Source: Micromonospora sp. RP3T (GTDB lineage Bacteria > Actinomycetota > Actinomycetes > Mycobacteriales > Micromonosporaceae). Taken from it: DNA of 58,058 nucleotides. The translations under genes were made by a program, and so were the position numbers. Below are positions 44,601-52,900 of the stretch, in pieces. The stretch spans positions 1-58,058 of the forward strand of contig NZ_PYPS01000044.1 of NCBI RefSeq assembly GCF_003027925.1, in the 5' to 3' direction. The notes beneath the pieces are model-generated. The model had not been told where the DNA came from. It saw only the letters and a list, made by a program, of their open reading frames with translations, and did no database searches. The number at the start of each line of letters is the position of its first letter. Position 1 is the stretch's first letter.

Positions 44601-46933
44601 TGACCCCCCGACTGGGCCGGGCCCGGGACACCGGCGTGCTGACGCCACCGGGCGACCGGCAGCCGTGGCGGCTCGACGTCACCGAGAAGGGCACGCTGGA
44701 GAACCTGGCGCTGCTGCCGGTGCCGGTCGAGGCCGGCGCGGTGCCGGCCGGACACGTAGCGGTCGAGATGCGCGCGTCCGGCCTCAACTTCCGGGACGTG
44801 GTGCTGGCGCTCGGCATGGTCCCCGGCCAGGAGGTGCTCGGCAGCGAGGGCGCCGGCGTGGTCCGCGAGGTCGGCCCCGGCGTCACCGACCTGAAGCCCG
44901 GCGACCGGGTGATGGGCATCTTCGCCGGCTCGTTCGCCACCGTCGCCGTCACCGACCACCGCATGGTCACCCGCATCCCGGACGGCTGGTCGTACGCGGA
45001 GGCGGCCGGCGTGCCGGTGGTCTTCCTCACCGCCTGGTACGGGCTGGTCGAGCTGGGCCGGCTCACCGCCGGCGAGTCGGTGCTGGTGCACGCCGCCACC
45101 GGCGGCGTCGGCATGGCGGCCGTGCAGATCGCCCGGCACCTCGGCGCCGAGGTCTACGGCACGGCCAGCCCCGGCAAGTGGCCGGTGCTGCGCGCCACCG
45201 GCCTCGACGACGCGCACATCGCCTCCTCCCGCTCCCTGGACTTCGTCGACGAGTTCCGGGCCCGCCGCGCCGGGCGCGGCGTCGACGTGGTGCTCAACTC
45301 GCTCGCCGGCGCGTACGTGGACGCGTCGCTGCGGATGCTCGACAGCGGCGGCCGGTTCGTCGAGATGGGCAAGACCGACCCGCGTGATCCGGCCCGGGTC
45401 GCCGCCGACCACCCCGGCGTCAGCTACCAGGGCTTCGACCTGATGGCGGCCGGCCCGGCCACGGTCGGGCGGATGCTGGCGGAGCTGATGGCGCTGTTCG
45501 CCGCCGGCACGCTGCGCCCGCTGCCGCGCCGCACCTGGGACGTCCGGCGCGCGCCCGAGGCGTTCCGCTTCCTCAGCCAGGCCCGGCACGTCGGCAAGCT
45601 CACGCTGACCATCCCGCCGACGCCCCGGCTCGACGGCACCGTCCTGGTCTCCGGCGCCACCGGCACGCTCGGCGCGCTGCTCTGCCGGCATCTGGTCGCC
45701 GCACACGGGGCCCGGCACCTGCTGCTGGTCAGCCGGCGCGGCCCGGACGCCGAGGGCGCCGACGAGCTGCTCGCCGACCTCAAGGCCGGCGGCGCGGAGG
45801 TGCAGCTCGTCGCCGCCGACCTGGCCGACCCGGAGGCGGTCGCCGACGTGCTGTCCCTGGTGGACAAGCGGCACCCGCTGCGCGCCGTGGTGCACACCGC
45901 CGGCGTCGTCGACGACGCCACCGTCGAGAAGCTCACCCCGGAGCGGCTCGCCGCGGTGCTGCGCCCCAAGGTCGACGCGGCCTGGAACCTGCACCGCGCC
46001 ACCCGCGACCACGAGCTGACCGCGTTCGTGCTCTACTCCGCCGCCGCCGGCCTGATGGGCGGGCCGGGCCAGGGCAACTACGCGGCCGGCAACGCGTTCC
46101 TCGACGCCCTCGCCGAGCACCGGCGCGCGTCCGGCCTGCCGGCGGTCTCCCTGGTCTGGGGCCTGTGGGCCACCGCCAGCGGGATCACCGGCCACCTCGG
46201 CGCGGTCGACCGGCGGCGGCTGGAACGCAGCGGCCTGGTGGCGCTCGCCGACCACGAGGCGCTGGCGCTGTTCGACGCCACCTGGCGTTCCGAACGACCC
46301 ACGCTGATGCCCGCGAAGATCAGCACGCAGGGCACCGGCGGCCCGGTCCACCCGCTGCTCACCGCGCTGGTCCGCGCCGGCACGCGCCGCGGCGCGGTCA
46401 CCGAGGCGGCCGGCGGTCCGGCGTACGCGGAGACGCTGCGCGGCCTGTCCGGCGAGAAACGCGAGCGGGCGCTGCGGGACCTGGTGCTGGCGCACGTCGC
46501 CGTGGTGCTCGGCGTCGGCGACGCCGCCGGGGTGGAACCGGACCGCGCGTTCCGGGAACTCGGCTTCGACTCGCTCACCGCGGTCGAGCTGCGCAACCGG
46601 CTCGGCGCGGCCACCGGGCTGCGACTGCCGGCCACGCTGGTCTTCGACAACCCGACGCCGGCCGCGCTCGCCGCCCACCTCGCCACCCGGATCGCCGTGC
46701 CCGACGGCGCGACCGACGCCACCGGCGGTGTCGGCCGGGACCTCGACCGGCTGGAGGCGGCGCTGGCCGGGCTCGACCCGGACGACGAGGCGTTCCGCGG
46801 TATCACCGAGCGGCTGCACGGTCTGCTGGACCGGCTGACCGCGCGGGAGACGACCGCCGACGACGGCGACCTGGAGTCGGCCACCACCGAGAACATCTTC
46901 GACCTGATCGACCGCGAGCTGGAGACGTCTTGA
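35675..46933 (+). CDS. Type I modular PKS subunit (docking | KS-AT-KR-ACP | KS-AT-DH-ER-KR-ACP | docking)
   Basis: 3752 aa from the preferred ATG. The N-terminal docking helix (LREYLTRVVTELHQTRQRL) is preceded by a short Gly/Thr/Ala-rich extension of about 16 residues, longer than in the sister subunits. Module 1: KS Cys 216, methylmalonyl AT Ser 663, A1-type KR Tyr 1367, ACP Ser 1538. Module 2: KS Cys 1768 within DTGCSSS, methylmalonyl AT Ser 2218, DH His 2523 / Asp 2690, ER about 2994-3310 with HAATGGVGM at 3139-3147, KR Tyr 3469 with Ala at the catalytic Ser position (3456), ACP Ser 3633. The C-terminal helices end in a docking segment (NIFDLIDRELETS). It adds a methyl/hydroxyl unit and then a fully reduced methyl/methylene unit; it holds the only ER in the window. 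Confidence 0.97.
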   Translation: MADTAVGTTGPAGDEARLREYLTRVVTELHQTRQRLREVTAEESEPVAVVAMSCRYPGGISSPEELWRFVADGGDAIGDFPTDRGWNLDLLHHPDPENAGTSYTAAGGFLADAGQFDAALFGVSPREAVAMDPQQRLLLEVTWELFERAGLAPLSLRGSRTGVFVGTSGQDYAAVLHRAPNAEGYVLTGTAASVVSGRLAYTFGLEGPAITVDTACSSSSVAVHLAAQALRERECGLAVAGGATVMATPGPFVEFSRQRGLAADGRCKSFAAAADGTGWAEGVGVLLLERLSDARRNGHPVLAVIRSSAVNQDGASNGLTAPNGPSQQRVIRAALAGAKLTPDLVDVVEAHGTGTTLGDPIEAQALLATYGQDRPADRPLLLGSIKSNLGHAQAAAGIAGIIKMIHAMRHGIVPATLHVDEPTPHVDWTAGAVRLVTEPTPWPAVDRPRRAAVSSFGMSGTNTHIVLEQPTEETAAPATPADRTGPVLLTGRTRTALRQQAERWSRRLAADPDLAPADVAWTSVVSRSPLEHRAVVLAADRDELTAALDALADDRTAPPLVTGAAGQPGEVAFVFPGQGSQWVGMAAGLLDTAPVFAAKLTACAEALRPYVDWSLLDVLRGAPDAPSLDRVDVVQPALFAVGVSLAALWQSYGVQPSAVIGHSQGEIAAAYVAGGLTLDDAAAVVALRSRVIAELAGDGGMVSVATTADEATETITRWAGRISLAAVNGPTAVVVSGDVAALDELVAYYEARDVRVRRVPVDYASHSPHVEPLRDQLLARLADVTPHSGTVRFRSTVTGDWLDTAGLDADYWYRNLRQTVHFDDAVRSLVDAGYRTFVEVSAHPVLTMAVQDSAEAAGGPDAATVTGTLRRDEGGLDRFHRSVAALHVAGTTVDWQPAFADRPGRLVDLPTYPFQRQHYWVPADEPAVPAAGAALLDHRFWDAVDRADLDALRDTLAVDDAEAAESLRTLLPVLAGWRRRQQQHDQLDAWRYRIEWQATPEPAAAALSGTWLLAVPAGLDDDPAVAGVRDALAAAGADVRPLTVAPDADRTTIAAALADATDTSATDADLTEAGAGRVDVGGVVSLLSWAPATDPLLPGLAATLALTQALGDTGLAAPLWLVTRNAVAATAYDRGTDPAQGAVWGLGRVAGVEAPHRWGGLVDLPAEPDARAAGRLAALLAAPAGEDQLAVRGPGVLRRRLVRAPIGDRPPVRHFTPTGTVLVTGGTGGLGARAARWLADAGAAHVVLVSRRGPDAPGAADLAAELRERGARVTVAACDLADRAAVAALLDRLRAEGPPIRAVLHTAGLPQTTPLDAVTAAELAEVTAGKVAGAAHLHDLLADDELDAFVVYSSIAATWGSAGQAGYAAGNAYLDTLAQRRRADGLAGTAIAWGSWGEGGMHVADSDRALRRRGVPPMDADVAMSALRQALDHDDVTLTVADVDWSRFAPAYASARRRPLLEGVPEAKAALDGGAPADGDADDGPAATLRARLAGLDPARREETLADLVRELAADVLGHADAAAIPATTAFRDLGFDSLTAVELRNRLVTATGQPLPTTLVFDHPTPVALARLLRDTLLGADPTPAGTPVTTVASGEEPVAVVAMACRFPGGVSDPDALWRIVADGVDTVGDFPTDRGWDPETLVDPAAASAGTTYTDQGAFVADAGHFDPVFFGISPREAAAMDPQQRLLLEASWEAIERAGVVPESLRGSRTGVFAGTNGQDYRALVLVAPDESFGGTDNAASVVSGRVSYALGLEGPAVSVDTGCSSSLVAFHLAVQALRRGECDLALTGGVTVMATPGLFVEFSRQRGLAADGRVKAFAAGADGTGWGEGVGVLVLERLSEARRNGHPVLAVVRGSAINQDGASNGLTAPNGPSQQRVIRAALADAGLSTSDVDVVEAHGTGTTLGDPIEAQALLATYGQDRAEPLLLGSIKSNIGHTQAAAGVAGIIKMVLAMRHGVVPPTLHVDEPSPHIDWSAGAVDLVTSARQWPAVDRPRRAAVSSFGISGTNAHVVIEQADEPDARPVPTAPGLVDADVRLWPVSARTRAGVAAQAARLAAHLRAGGQLDPAAVAWSLATTRSTFEHRAAVVGTTGDELLTALDALASGTPTGDVVSGSVVEHGPGPVFVFPGQGGQSVRMAAGLVGRCAPFDARLAECQRAFAPLLDVDLVSVLTGDDDAWLDRVEILQPVLFAVGVCLAEVWRAAGVEPSVVIGHSQGEMAAACVAGVLSLDDAAKAVILRARSLATLAGSGGMLAVDLPADEVQARIEGVPGTVVAVLNGPGQVVVSGPPETLAELRERWVVEGVRAKPVPFNYASHNPGVEPVRDRMLADLAGLSPQAGHIGMVSTVTGDWADPEGMDGGYWYTNLRQPVRFEEAVRTALGAGHRTFVEVSAHPVLTMPVTAILDDTDTAGHALSTLRRGDDDATRLLTSLAAAHTLGLPVDLTRVLAPATTVDLPTYAFDRKRYWLTTTARPTHDVASAGLQDAGHPLLSAALPVADDRTVVLTGRLSTRTHPWLADHVVGRTVVVPGTALADMVIRAGDEVDAGQVGDLTLISPLVLPATGAVQVQVRVGAPGDTGERAVTLHSRPADDGDADWTRHAEGLLLPQLPEPEPGPGEWPPAGAVEVDADLDAWYARTAEAGLTYGPAFRSLHRVWRHGDEVYAEVALPEAQAADAARFGLHPALFDAALHATGPTALLGTPAEAGSGWLPFTLRAVTLHAHGATRLRVTIRSLGPDTVAVTLADPAGRPVATVESLTFRPVAAGQDDAAAALRRTAVFHLDWTPLPATDTPAPTRWALLTGDRTDPAGGDQVGAPGGDLAGLTAALTGAGHRVTVHPDLDALLAAVDGGDDVPEIVVDLRGGPGPDPERVDADAHAAARDTLALLHRWLTEPRLEAARLVLATRGAVAAAPGEAPRDPARAAVWGLVRSAQSEHPGRFTLLDLDDAATTLDAVPAALASGEPQLALRDGAALTPRLGRARDTGVLTPPGDRQPWRLDVTEKGTLENLALLPVPVEAGAVPAGHVAVEMRASGLNFRDVVLALGMVPGQEVLGSEGAGVVREVGPGVTDLKPGDRVMGIFAGSFATVAVTDHRMVTRIPDGWSYAEAAGVPVVFLTAWYGLVELGRLTAGESVLVHAATGGVGMAAVQIARHLGAEVYGTASPGKWPVLRATGLDDAHIASSRSLDFVDEFRARRAGRGVDVVLNSLAGAYVDASLRMLDSGGRFVEMGKTDPRDPARVAADHPGVSYQGFDLMAAGPATVGRMLAELMALFAAGTLRPLPRRTWDVRRAPEAFRFLSQARHVGKLTLTIPPTPRLDGTVLVSGATGTLGALLCRHLVAAHGARHLLLVSRRGPDAEGADELLADLKAGGAEVQLVAADLADPEAVADVLSLVDKRHPLRAVVHTAGVVDDATVEKLTPERLAAVLRPKVDAAWNLHRATRDHELTAFVLYSAAAGLMGGPGQGNYAAGNAFLDALAEHRRASGLPAVSLVWGLWATASGITGHLGAVDRRRLERSGLVALADHEALALFDATWRSERPTLMPAKISTQGTGGPVHPLLTALVRAGTRRGAVTEAAGGPAYAETLRGLSGEKRERALRDLVLAHVAVVLGVGDAAGVEPDRAFRELGFDSLTAVELRNRLGAATGLRLPATLVFDNPTPAALAAHLATRIAVPDGATDATGGVGRDLDRLEAALAGLDPDDEAFRGITERLHGLLDRLTARETTADDGDLESATTENIFDLIDRELETS
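35807..40420 (+). other. PKS module: KS-AT(methylmalonyl)-KR(A1-type)-ACP
   Basis: KS about 35807-37080, Cys 36320-36322 in DTACSSSSVA. AT about 37385-38290 has PGQGSQW, GHSQGE (Ser 37661-37663) and YASH: methylmalonyl. There is no DH. KR about 39330-39880 has TGGTGGLG, no LDD, Trp eight residues before Tyr (39773-39775), Gln three before: A1-type, active. ACP Ser 40286-40288. The AT is closely related at protein level to the one at 53170-54100. Confidence 0.92.
40463..46700 (+). other. PKS module, fully reducing: KS-AT(methylmalonyl)-DH-ER-KR-ACP
   Basis: KS 40463 to about 41730, Cys 40976-40978 in DTGCSSS. AT about 42050-42950 has GHSQGE (Ser 42326-42328) and YASH: methylmalonyl. DH about 43110-44000 has His 43241-43243 and Asp 43742-43744. 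ER about 44654-45610 has GLNFRDV and the NADPH loop at 45089-45115; the position that is Tyr in ERs giving 2S-methyl is Val here (44819-44821), predicting a 2R methyl branch. KR about 45630-46190 has SGATGTLG, VDD in place of LDD, Tyr 46079-46081, but YSAAAG puts Ala (46040-46042) at the catalytic Ser. ACP Ser 46571-46573. Expected unit: CH(CH3)-CH2. Confidence 0.93.
41270..43018 (+). repeat. Duplicated KS 3' half plus methylmalonyl AT, copy 2 (partner 16181-17935)
   Basis: Same block in the fully reducing module. Both copies end near the post-AT LPTY motif, just before dissimilar DH domains. A more diverged third member begins in the partial module at the window end (about 57050 onward). Confidence 0.9.
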
Positions 46934-46965
46934 CCGCCGGCCGCGACGACATCGGTACGCCGAGT

Positions 46966-46975
46966 GAGGGTAGGA
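46966..46975 (+). promoter_or_regulatory. Ribosome-binding site that fixes the GTG start at 46981
   Basis: GAGGGTAGGA precedes the GTG at 46981 by 5 nt. The next residues are a standard PKS docking helix, so this GTG is the natural start. Confidence 0.7.
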
Positions 46976-46980
46976 CCACG

Positions 46981-49900
46981 GTGAACAGCGAGGACGAGAA
47001 GTACGTCGAGTACCTGAAGCGTACGACCTCGGAGCTGCGGCGCACCCGGCGGCGGCTGCGGGCGTTGGAGGCCCGCGACACCGAGCCGATCGCGGTGGTG
47101 GCGATGACCTGCCGCTACCCGGGCGGCGTCGGCTCGCCCGAGCAGCTCTGGGAGCTGGTCCGCGACGGCCGCGACGGGATCGGCCCGTTCCCCGCCGACC
47201 GGGGCTGGGACCTCGACCGACTGTTCCACAGCGACCCGGACCACCCGGGCACCAGCTACGTGCGGGAGGGCGGCTTCGTCTACGACGCCGGGGACTTCGA
47301 CGCCGACCTGTTCGGCATCAGCCCCCGCGAGGCGGTCGCCATGGACCCGCAGCAGCGGCTGCTGCTGGAGGCGAGCTGGGAGGCGTTCGAACGCGCCGGG
47401 CTGCCGCTGCCGGCGGTGCGGGGCAGCCGCACCGGCGTGTTCGTCGGCGCCGCCGCGCACGGCTACGACGCGATCCTCGCCCAGGCCGGGCAGGACGCCG
47501 AGGGCCACTCGCTCACCGGCAACTCGACGAGCATCGTCTCCGGCCGGATCGCGTACACGCTCGGCCTGGAAGGGCCGGCGGTCACCATCGACACCGCCTG
47601 CTCCTCGTCGTCCGTGGCGATCCACCTGGCCGTGCAGGGCCTGCGCAACGGCGACTGCGAACTGGCGCTGGCCGGCGGCGTCACCGTGATGCCCACCCCG
47701 GCGGTGTTCGTCGGCTTCAGCCGCCAGCGCGGCCTGGCCGCAGACGGCCGGTGCAAGCCGTTCGCCGCCGCCGCCGACGGCACGGGCTGGTCCGAGGGCG
47801 TCGGCATGCTGCTGCTGGCCCGCCTCTCCGACGCGCAGAAGCACGGCTACCCGGTGCTCGCGGTGATCCGGGGCAGCGCCGTCAACCAGGACGGCGCGTC
47901 GAACGGGCTGAGCGCCCCGCACGGCCCGTCCCAGGTGCGCGTCATCCGGCAGGCGCTCGCCAACGCCCGGCTCACCCCGGAGCAGGTCGACGTGGTGGAG
48001 GCGCACGGCACCGGCACCACGCTCGGTGACCCGATCGAGGCGCAGGCGCTGCTCGCCACGTACGGGCAGGAGCGGGAGACGCCGCTGCTGCTCGGCTCCG
48101 TGAAGTCGAACCTGGGCCACACCCAGGCCGCCGCCGGGGTGGCCGGCGTGATCAAGATGGTGCTGGCCGTCCGGCACGGCGTGGTCCCGCCCACGCTGCA
48201 CGTCGACGCGCCCTCGCCGCACATCGACTGGACCGCCGGCGCGGTCACGCTCGCCACCGAGGCGATGCCGTGGCCGGCCACCGACCGGCCGCGCCGCGCC
48301 GCGGTGTCCTCGTTCGGCGTGTCCGGCACCAACGCGCACACCATCATCGAGCAGGCGCCCGAGCCGGAACCGGTCGAGGACGAGCCGGCACCGACCCCGA
48401 CCGCCCGGCCGGTGGCGCCGGTGCTGCTCTCCGCCCGGTCCGCCGACGCGCTCGCCGCCCAGGCCGGCCGCTGGGCCGCCTGGCTCGCCGCCGCGCCCGA
48501 CACGCGCCCGCTCGACGTCGCGTACGCCTCGGTGGTGTCCCGGTCCGTGCTCGACCACCGGGCGGTGGTCGCCGCCGCCGGCCCGGACGACCTGCTCGCC
48601 GCGTTGCGCGCGCTCGCCGCCGGCGAGCCGGCCGGCACCGTGCACACCGGCACCGGCACGCCCCGTGGCCAGCTCGCGGTGCTCTTCTCCGGGCAGGGCG
48701 CGCAGCGCGCCGGCATGGGCCGCGAGCTGTACGCGCAGTTCCCGGTCTTCGCCGCCGCGCTCGACGAGGTGTGCGCCTTTCTGGACCGGGCGCTGCCCCG
48801 GCCGTTGAAGGAGGTGCTGTTCGACGACGGCGACCTGCTGGATCAGACCCAGTTCACCCAGGCCGGCCTGTTCGCGGTCGAGGTGGCGCTGTTCCGTCTC
48901 GTCGAGTCGTTCGGGCTGACCCCCGACCTGGTCGGCGGCCACTCCATCGGCGAGGTCACCGCCGCGCACGTGGCGGGCGTGCTGACGCTGGAGCACGCCG
49001 CCGCGCTGGTCGCCGCGCGGGGCCGGCTCATGCAGGCGCTGCCGGCCGGCGGCGCGATGCTCGCCGTGGCCGCGCCCGAGGCCGACGTGCGCGCCACGCT
49101 GACCGACCCGGACGAGCCGGTCGACGTGGCCGCCGTCAACGGCCCGGCCGCCGTGGTGCTCTCCGGCACGGTGGACGCCGTGGACCGGCTGGCGCAGCTC
49201 TGGCGGGACCGGGGTGTACGCACCCGCCGGCTGACCGTCAGCCACGCGTTCCACAGCCCGCTGATGGAGCCGGTGCTGGCGCGGTTCCGGGCGGTGCTGG
49301 AGCGGCTGACGTTCGCCGCGCCGACGCTGCCGGTGGTGTCCAACGTGACAGGCGAGCTGGCCGACCCGGACGAGATCCGCACCGCTGACTACTGGGTGCG
49401 GCACGTCCGGGAGGCGGTCCGCCACGCCGACGGCGTGCACGCGCTGCGCGCCGCCGGCGCCGACACGTTCCTGGAGCTGGGCCCCCGCGCCGTGCTCACC
49501 CCGCTGACCGCCGACATCCTGCCCGGCGAGCCGGTCCGTGCCGTCGCCGCGCAACGCGGCGACCGTCCCGAGGTCGAGGCGCTGCTGGCGGCGCTGGCCG
49601 AGCTGCACGTGCACGGCCACCCGGTCACCTGGACCGACTGGTTCGCCGGCACCGGCGCGAACCGGGTCGACCTGCCCACGTACGCGTTCCAGCGGGAGCG
49701 CTACTGGGCCGGTGACGGCACGATCCGGCCGGAGCCCCGCCCGGACGCCGCCGACGGCGACTTCTGGGCCGCCGTGGAACGCGGCGACCTGCCGGCCGTG
49801 GCGTCCGAACTGGCCGTGCAGGACGACCCGGACGCGGTGGCCGCGCTCGGCCCGGCCGTGCCGGTGCTGTCGTCGTGGCGGCGGGCCCGGCAACGCGACG

Positions 49901-52900
49901 CGGTGCTCGACGGCTGGTCGTACCGGATCGAGTGGGAGCCGGTCCGTCCCGCGCCCACCCCGACGCTGACCGGCCGCTGGTTGGTCGTCGCCGTCGACGA
50001 CCCGGCGACCTGGGCGGCGCCGCTCGCGGTGGCCGGCGCCGACGTCGACGTGCTCACCGTGCCCGCCGACACCGACCGTGGCGACCTGGCCGGCCTGCTG
50101 CGCGGCCACGACGAGGCGGGCTGGCGGGGCGTGCTCTGCGTGCTGCCCGGCCCGGACGCGCCGCGACCCGACGCGCCCGCCGTGCCGGCCGGAACCGCGC
50201 TGCTGCTCACGCTGGTGCAGGCGCTCGCCGACACCGGCCGGGCCGGCCGGCTCTGGTGCGTCACCCGGGGCGCGGTCTCGGTGGGCGGCGGCGAACCGCT
50301 CACCGACCCGTACGCGGCGGCTGCCTGGGGCCTCGGCCGGACGGTCGCGCTGGAACAACCCGACCGCTGGGGCGGCCTCGTCGACCTGCCCGCCGACGCC
50401 ACGCCCGAGCGGATCGACGCCGACGCGCTGCGCGCGGTGCTCGCCGACGGCGGCCACGACGAGGTGGCCGTCCGCCCGCACGGCACGTTCGGCCGCCGGC
50501 TCGTCCCCGCCGCAGTCCCCGCCGGCCCCGGCTGGCGGCCGACCGGCACGGTGCTGGTCACCGGCGGCACCGGCGCGCTCGGCCGGCAGGTCACGCGGTG
50601 GCTGCTCGCCGCCGGCGCGACCGAGGTGGTGCTCGCCTCCCGGCGCGGCCCCGACGCGCCCGGCGCCGCCGACCTGGCCGCCGAGCTGCCCGGCGCCCGG
50701 GTGGTGCGCTGCGACGTCACCGACCCCGCCGCCGTCACCGCGCTGGTCACCGACCTGCCCGCGCTGACCGCCGTGGTGCACACCGCCGGCGTCGTCGACG
50801 ACGGCATCCTCGACGGCCTCGACCTGACCCGCCTGGCGGCCGTGCTGGACGGCAAGGTCCGCGCCGCGCGGGTGCTGCACGACGCCACCGCCGACCGCCG
50901 GCTCGACGCGTTCGTGTTGTTCTCCTCGCTGGCCGGCGTGATCGGCAGCGCCGGGCAGGGCAACTACGCGGCGGCCAACGCCTTCCTGGACGCGTTCGCC
51001 GCCTGGCGCCGCGACCTCGGGCTGCCGGCCACCGCGATCGCCTGGGGCGCCTGGTCCGCCGACGGCATGGCCGCCGCCAGCGCCGAGCTGACCGCGCGGC
51101 TGACCCGGGGCGGCGTCAACCCGCTGCCGGCCGAGTCGGCCGCCGCCGCGCTCGGCCGGATCGTCGGCGCCGCCGCGCCGGCCGTCACCGTCGCCGACGT
51201 CGACTGGGGACGCCTCGCCGCCGTACGCGGCCGGCCCGCGCCGCTGCTCGCCGGCCTGCCCGGCGTGCCCACCGGACCCGCCGTGGTCGCCCCGGCGATG
51301 GTGGTCGGCCGGTCCCTGCCGCAGCTCACCGAGCTGGTCCGCACCCAGGCCGCGCTGGTGCTCGGCCACCCGGCCGGCCGGCCGCTGCCCGACCGCACGT
51401 TCCGCGACCTGGGCTTCGACTCGCTCACCGCGGTCGAGCTGCGCAACCGGCTCGCCGCCGAGACCGGCATGACGCTGCCCGCCACCCTGGTCTTCGACCA
51501 CCCCACGGTCGCCGAACTCGCCGCGTACCTGCACGGCCAGGCCGACGACCACACCGGCGGGGCGGTCGTCGCCGCCGACGTCGACAGGCACCGCGAACCC
51601 GTCGCCATCGTGGCGATGAGCTGCCGCTTCCCCGGCGGCGTGGCCAGCCCCGAGCAGCTCTGGGACCTGGTCGCCGGCGGCGCCGACGCGCTGTCGCCGA
51701 TGCCCGAGGAACGCGGCTGGAACGTCGCCGAGCTGTACCACCCCGACCCCGAGCACCTCGGCACCAGCTACGTGCGGGAGGGTGGCTTCGTCGACTCCGC
51801 CGGCGAGTTCGACCCGGCGTTCTTCGGCATCAGCCCGCGTGAGGCGCTGGCCATGGACCCGCAGCAGCGGTTGCTGCTGGAGGCGAGCTGGGAGGCGTTC
51901 GAACGGGCCCGGCTCGACCCGGCCGCGCTGCGCGGCAGCCGTACCGGCGTCTACGTCGGCACCAACGGGCAGGACTACGGCTCGCTGCTGCTGGCCTCCG
52001 GGGACGGCGACGAGAACTACCTCGCCACCGGTGTCTCCGCCAGCGTCATCTCCGGCCGGCTCGCGTACACCTTCGGGTTGCACGGCCCGGCCGTCACGGT
52101 CGACACCGCCTGCTCGGCGTCGCTTGTCGCGCTGCACCTCGCCGCGCAGGCGTTGCAGGCGGGGGAGTGCGACCTGGCGCTCGCCGGCGGCGCCACGGTG
52201 ATGGCCACGCCCGGCATCTTCGTCGGTTTCTCCCGGCAGCGCGGCCTGGCCGCCGACGGCCGCTGCAAGCCGTTCGCCGGAGCCGCCGACGGCACCGGCT
52301 GGGGTGAGGGCGTCGGCCTGCTGGTGCTCCAGCGGCTCTCCGACGCCCGCCGCGACGGCAACCCGGTCCTGGCCGTGGTACGCGGCAGCGCGGTCAACTC
52401 CGACGGCGCGTCCAACGGGCTCACCGCCCCCAACGGGCCGGCCCAGCAGCGGGTCATCCGACAGGCCCTGGCGAACGCCGGGCTCGCCCCCGACCAGGTC
52501 GACGCCGTCGAGGCGCACGGCACCGGCACCACGCTCGGCGACCCGATCGAGGCGCAGGCCCTGATCGCCACCTACGGGCAGGCCCGCGACGCCGACCGGC
52601 CGCTCTGGCTCGGCTCGGTCAAGTCGAACCTGGGCCACACCCAGGCCGCCGCCGGTGTGGCCGGCGTGATCAAGATGGTGCTGGCGCTGCGCCACGGCGT
52701 GCTGCCGCCCACGCTGCACGTGGACGAGCCCACCCCGCACGTCGACTGGTCCGCCGGCACGGTCGCGCTGCTCACCGAGGCCCGCCCCTGGCCGGCCGAC
52801 GACCGGCCCCGCCGGGCCGGCGTCTCCTCGTTCGGCATCAGCGGCACCAACGTGCACACCATCCTGGAGCAGGCGCCGCCGGAGGAGACCGCGCCGGACG

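Noticed and set aside
35498..46819. Very long antisense open frames (this one about 3770 codons; others at 6007-10245, 15266-20824, 25528-35793 and 46078-56328).
   Set aside because: They mirror the PKS frames. In DNA with a GC-rich third position the complementary frame rarely meets stops. Their translations are Arg/Gly/Ala-rich with no recognisable domains, and every PKS motif is on the + strand.
46700..46933. A thioesterase or other release domain at a gene 3' end.
   Set aside because: The C-terminal sequence is a short helical docking segment with no GxSxG motif; the same holds for the other three complete gene ends.
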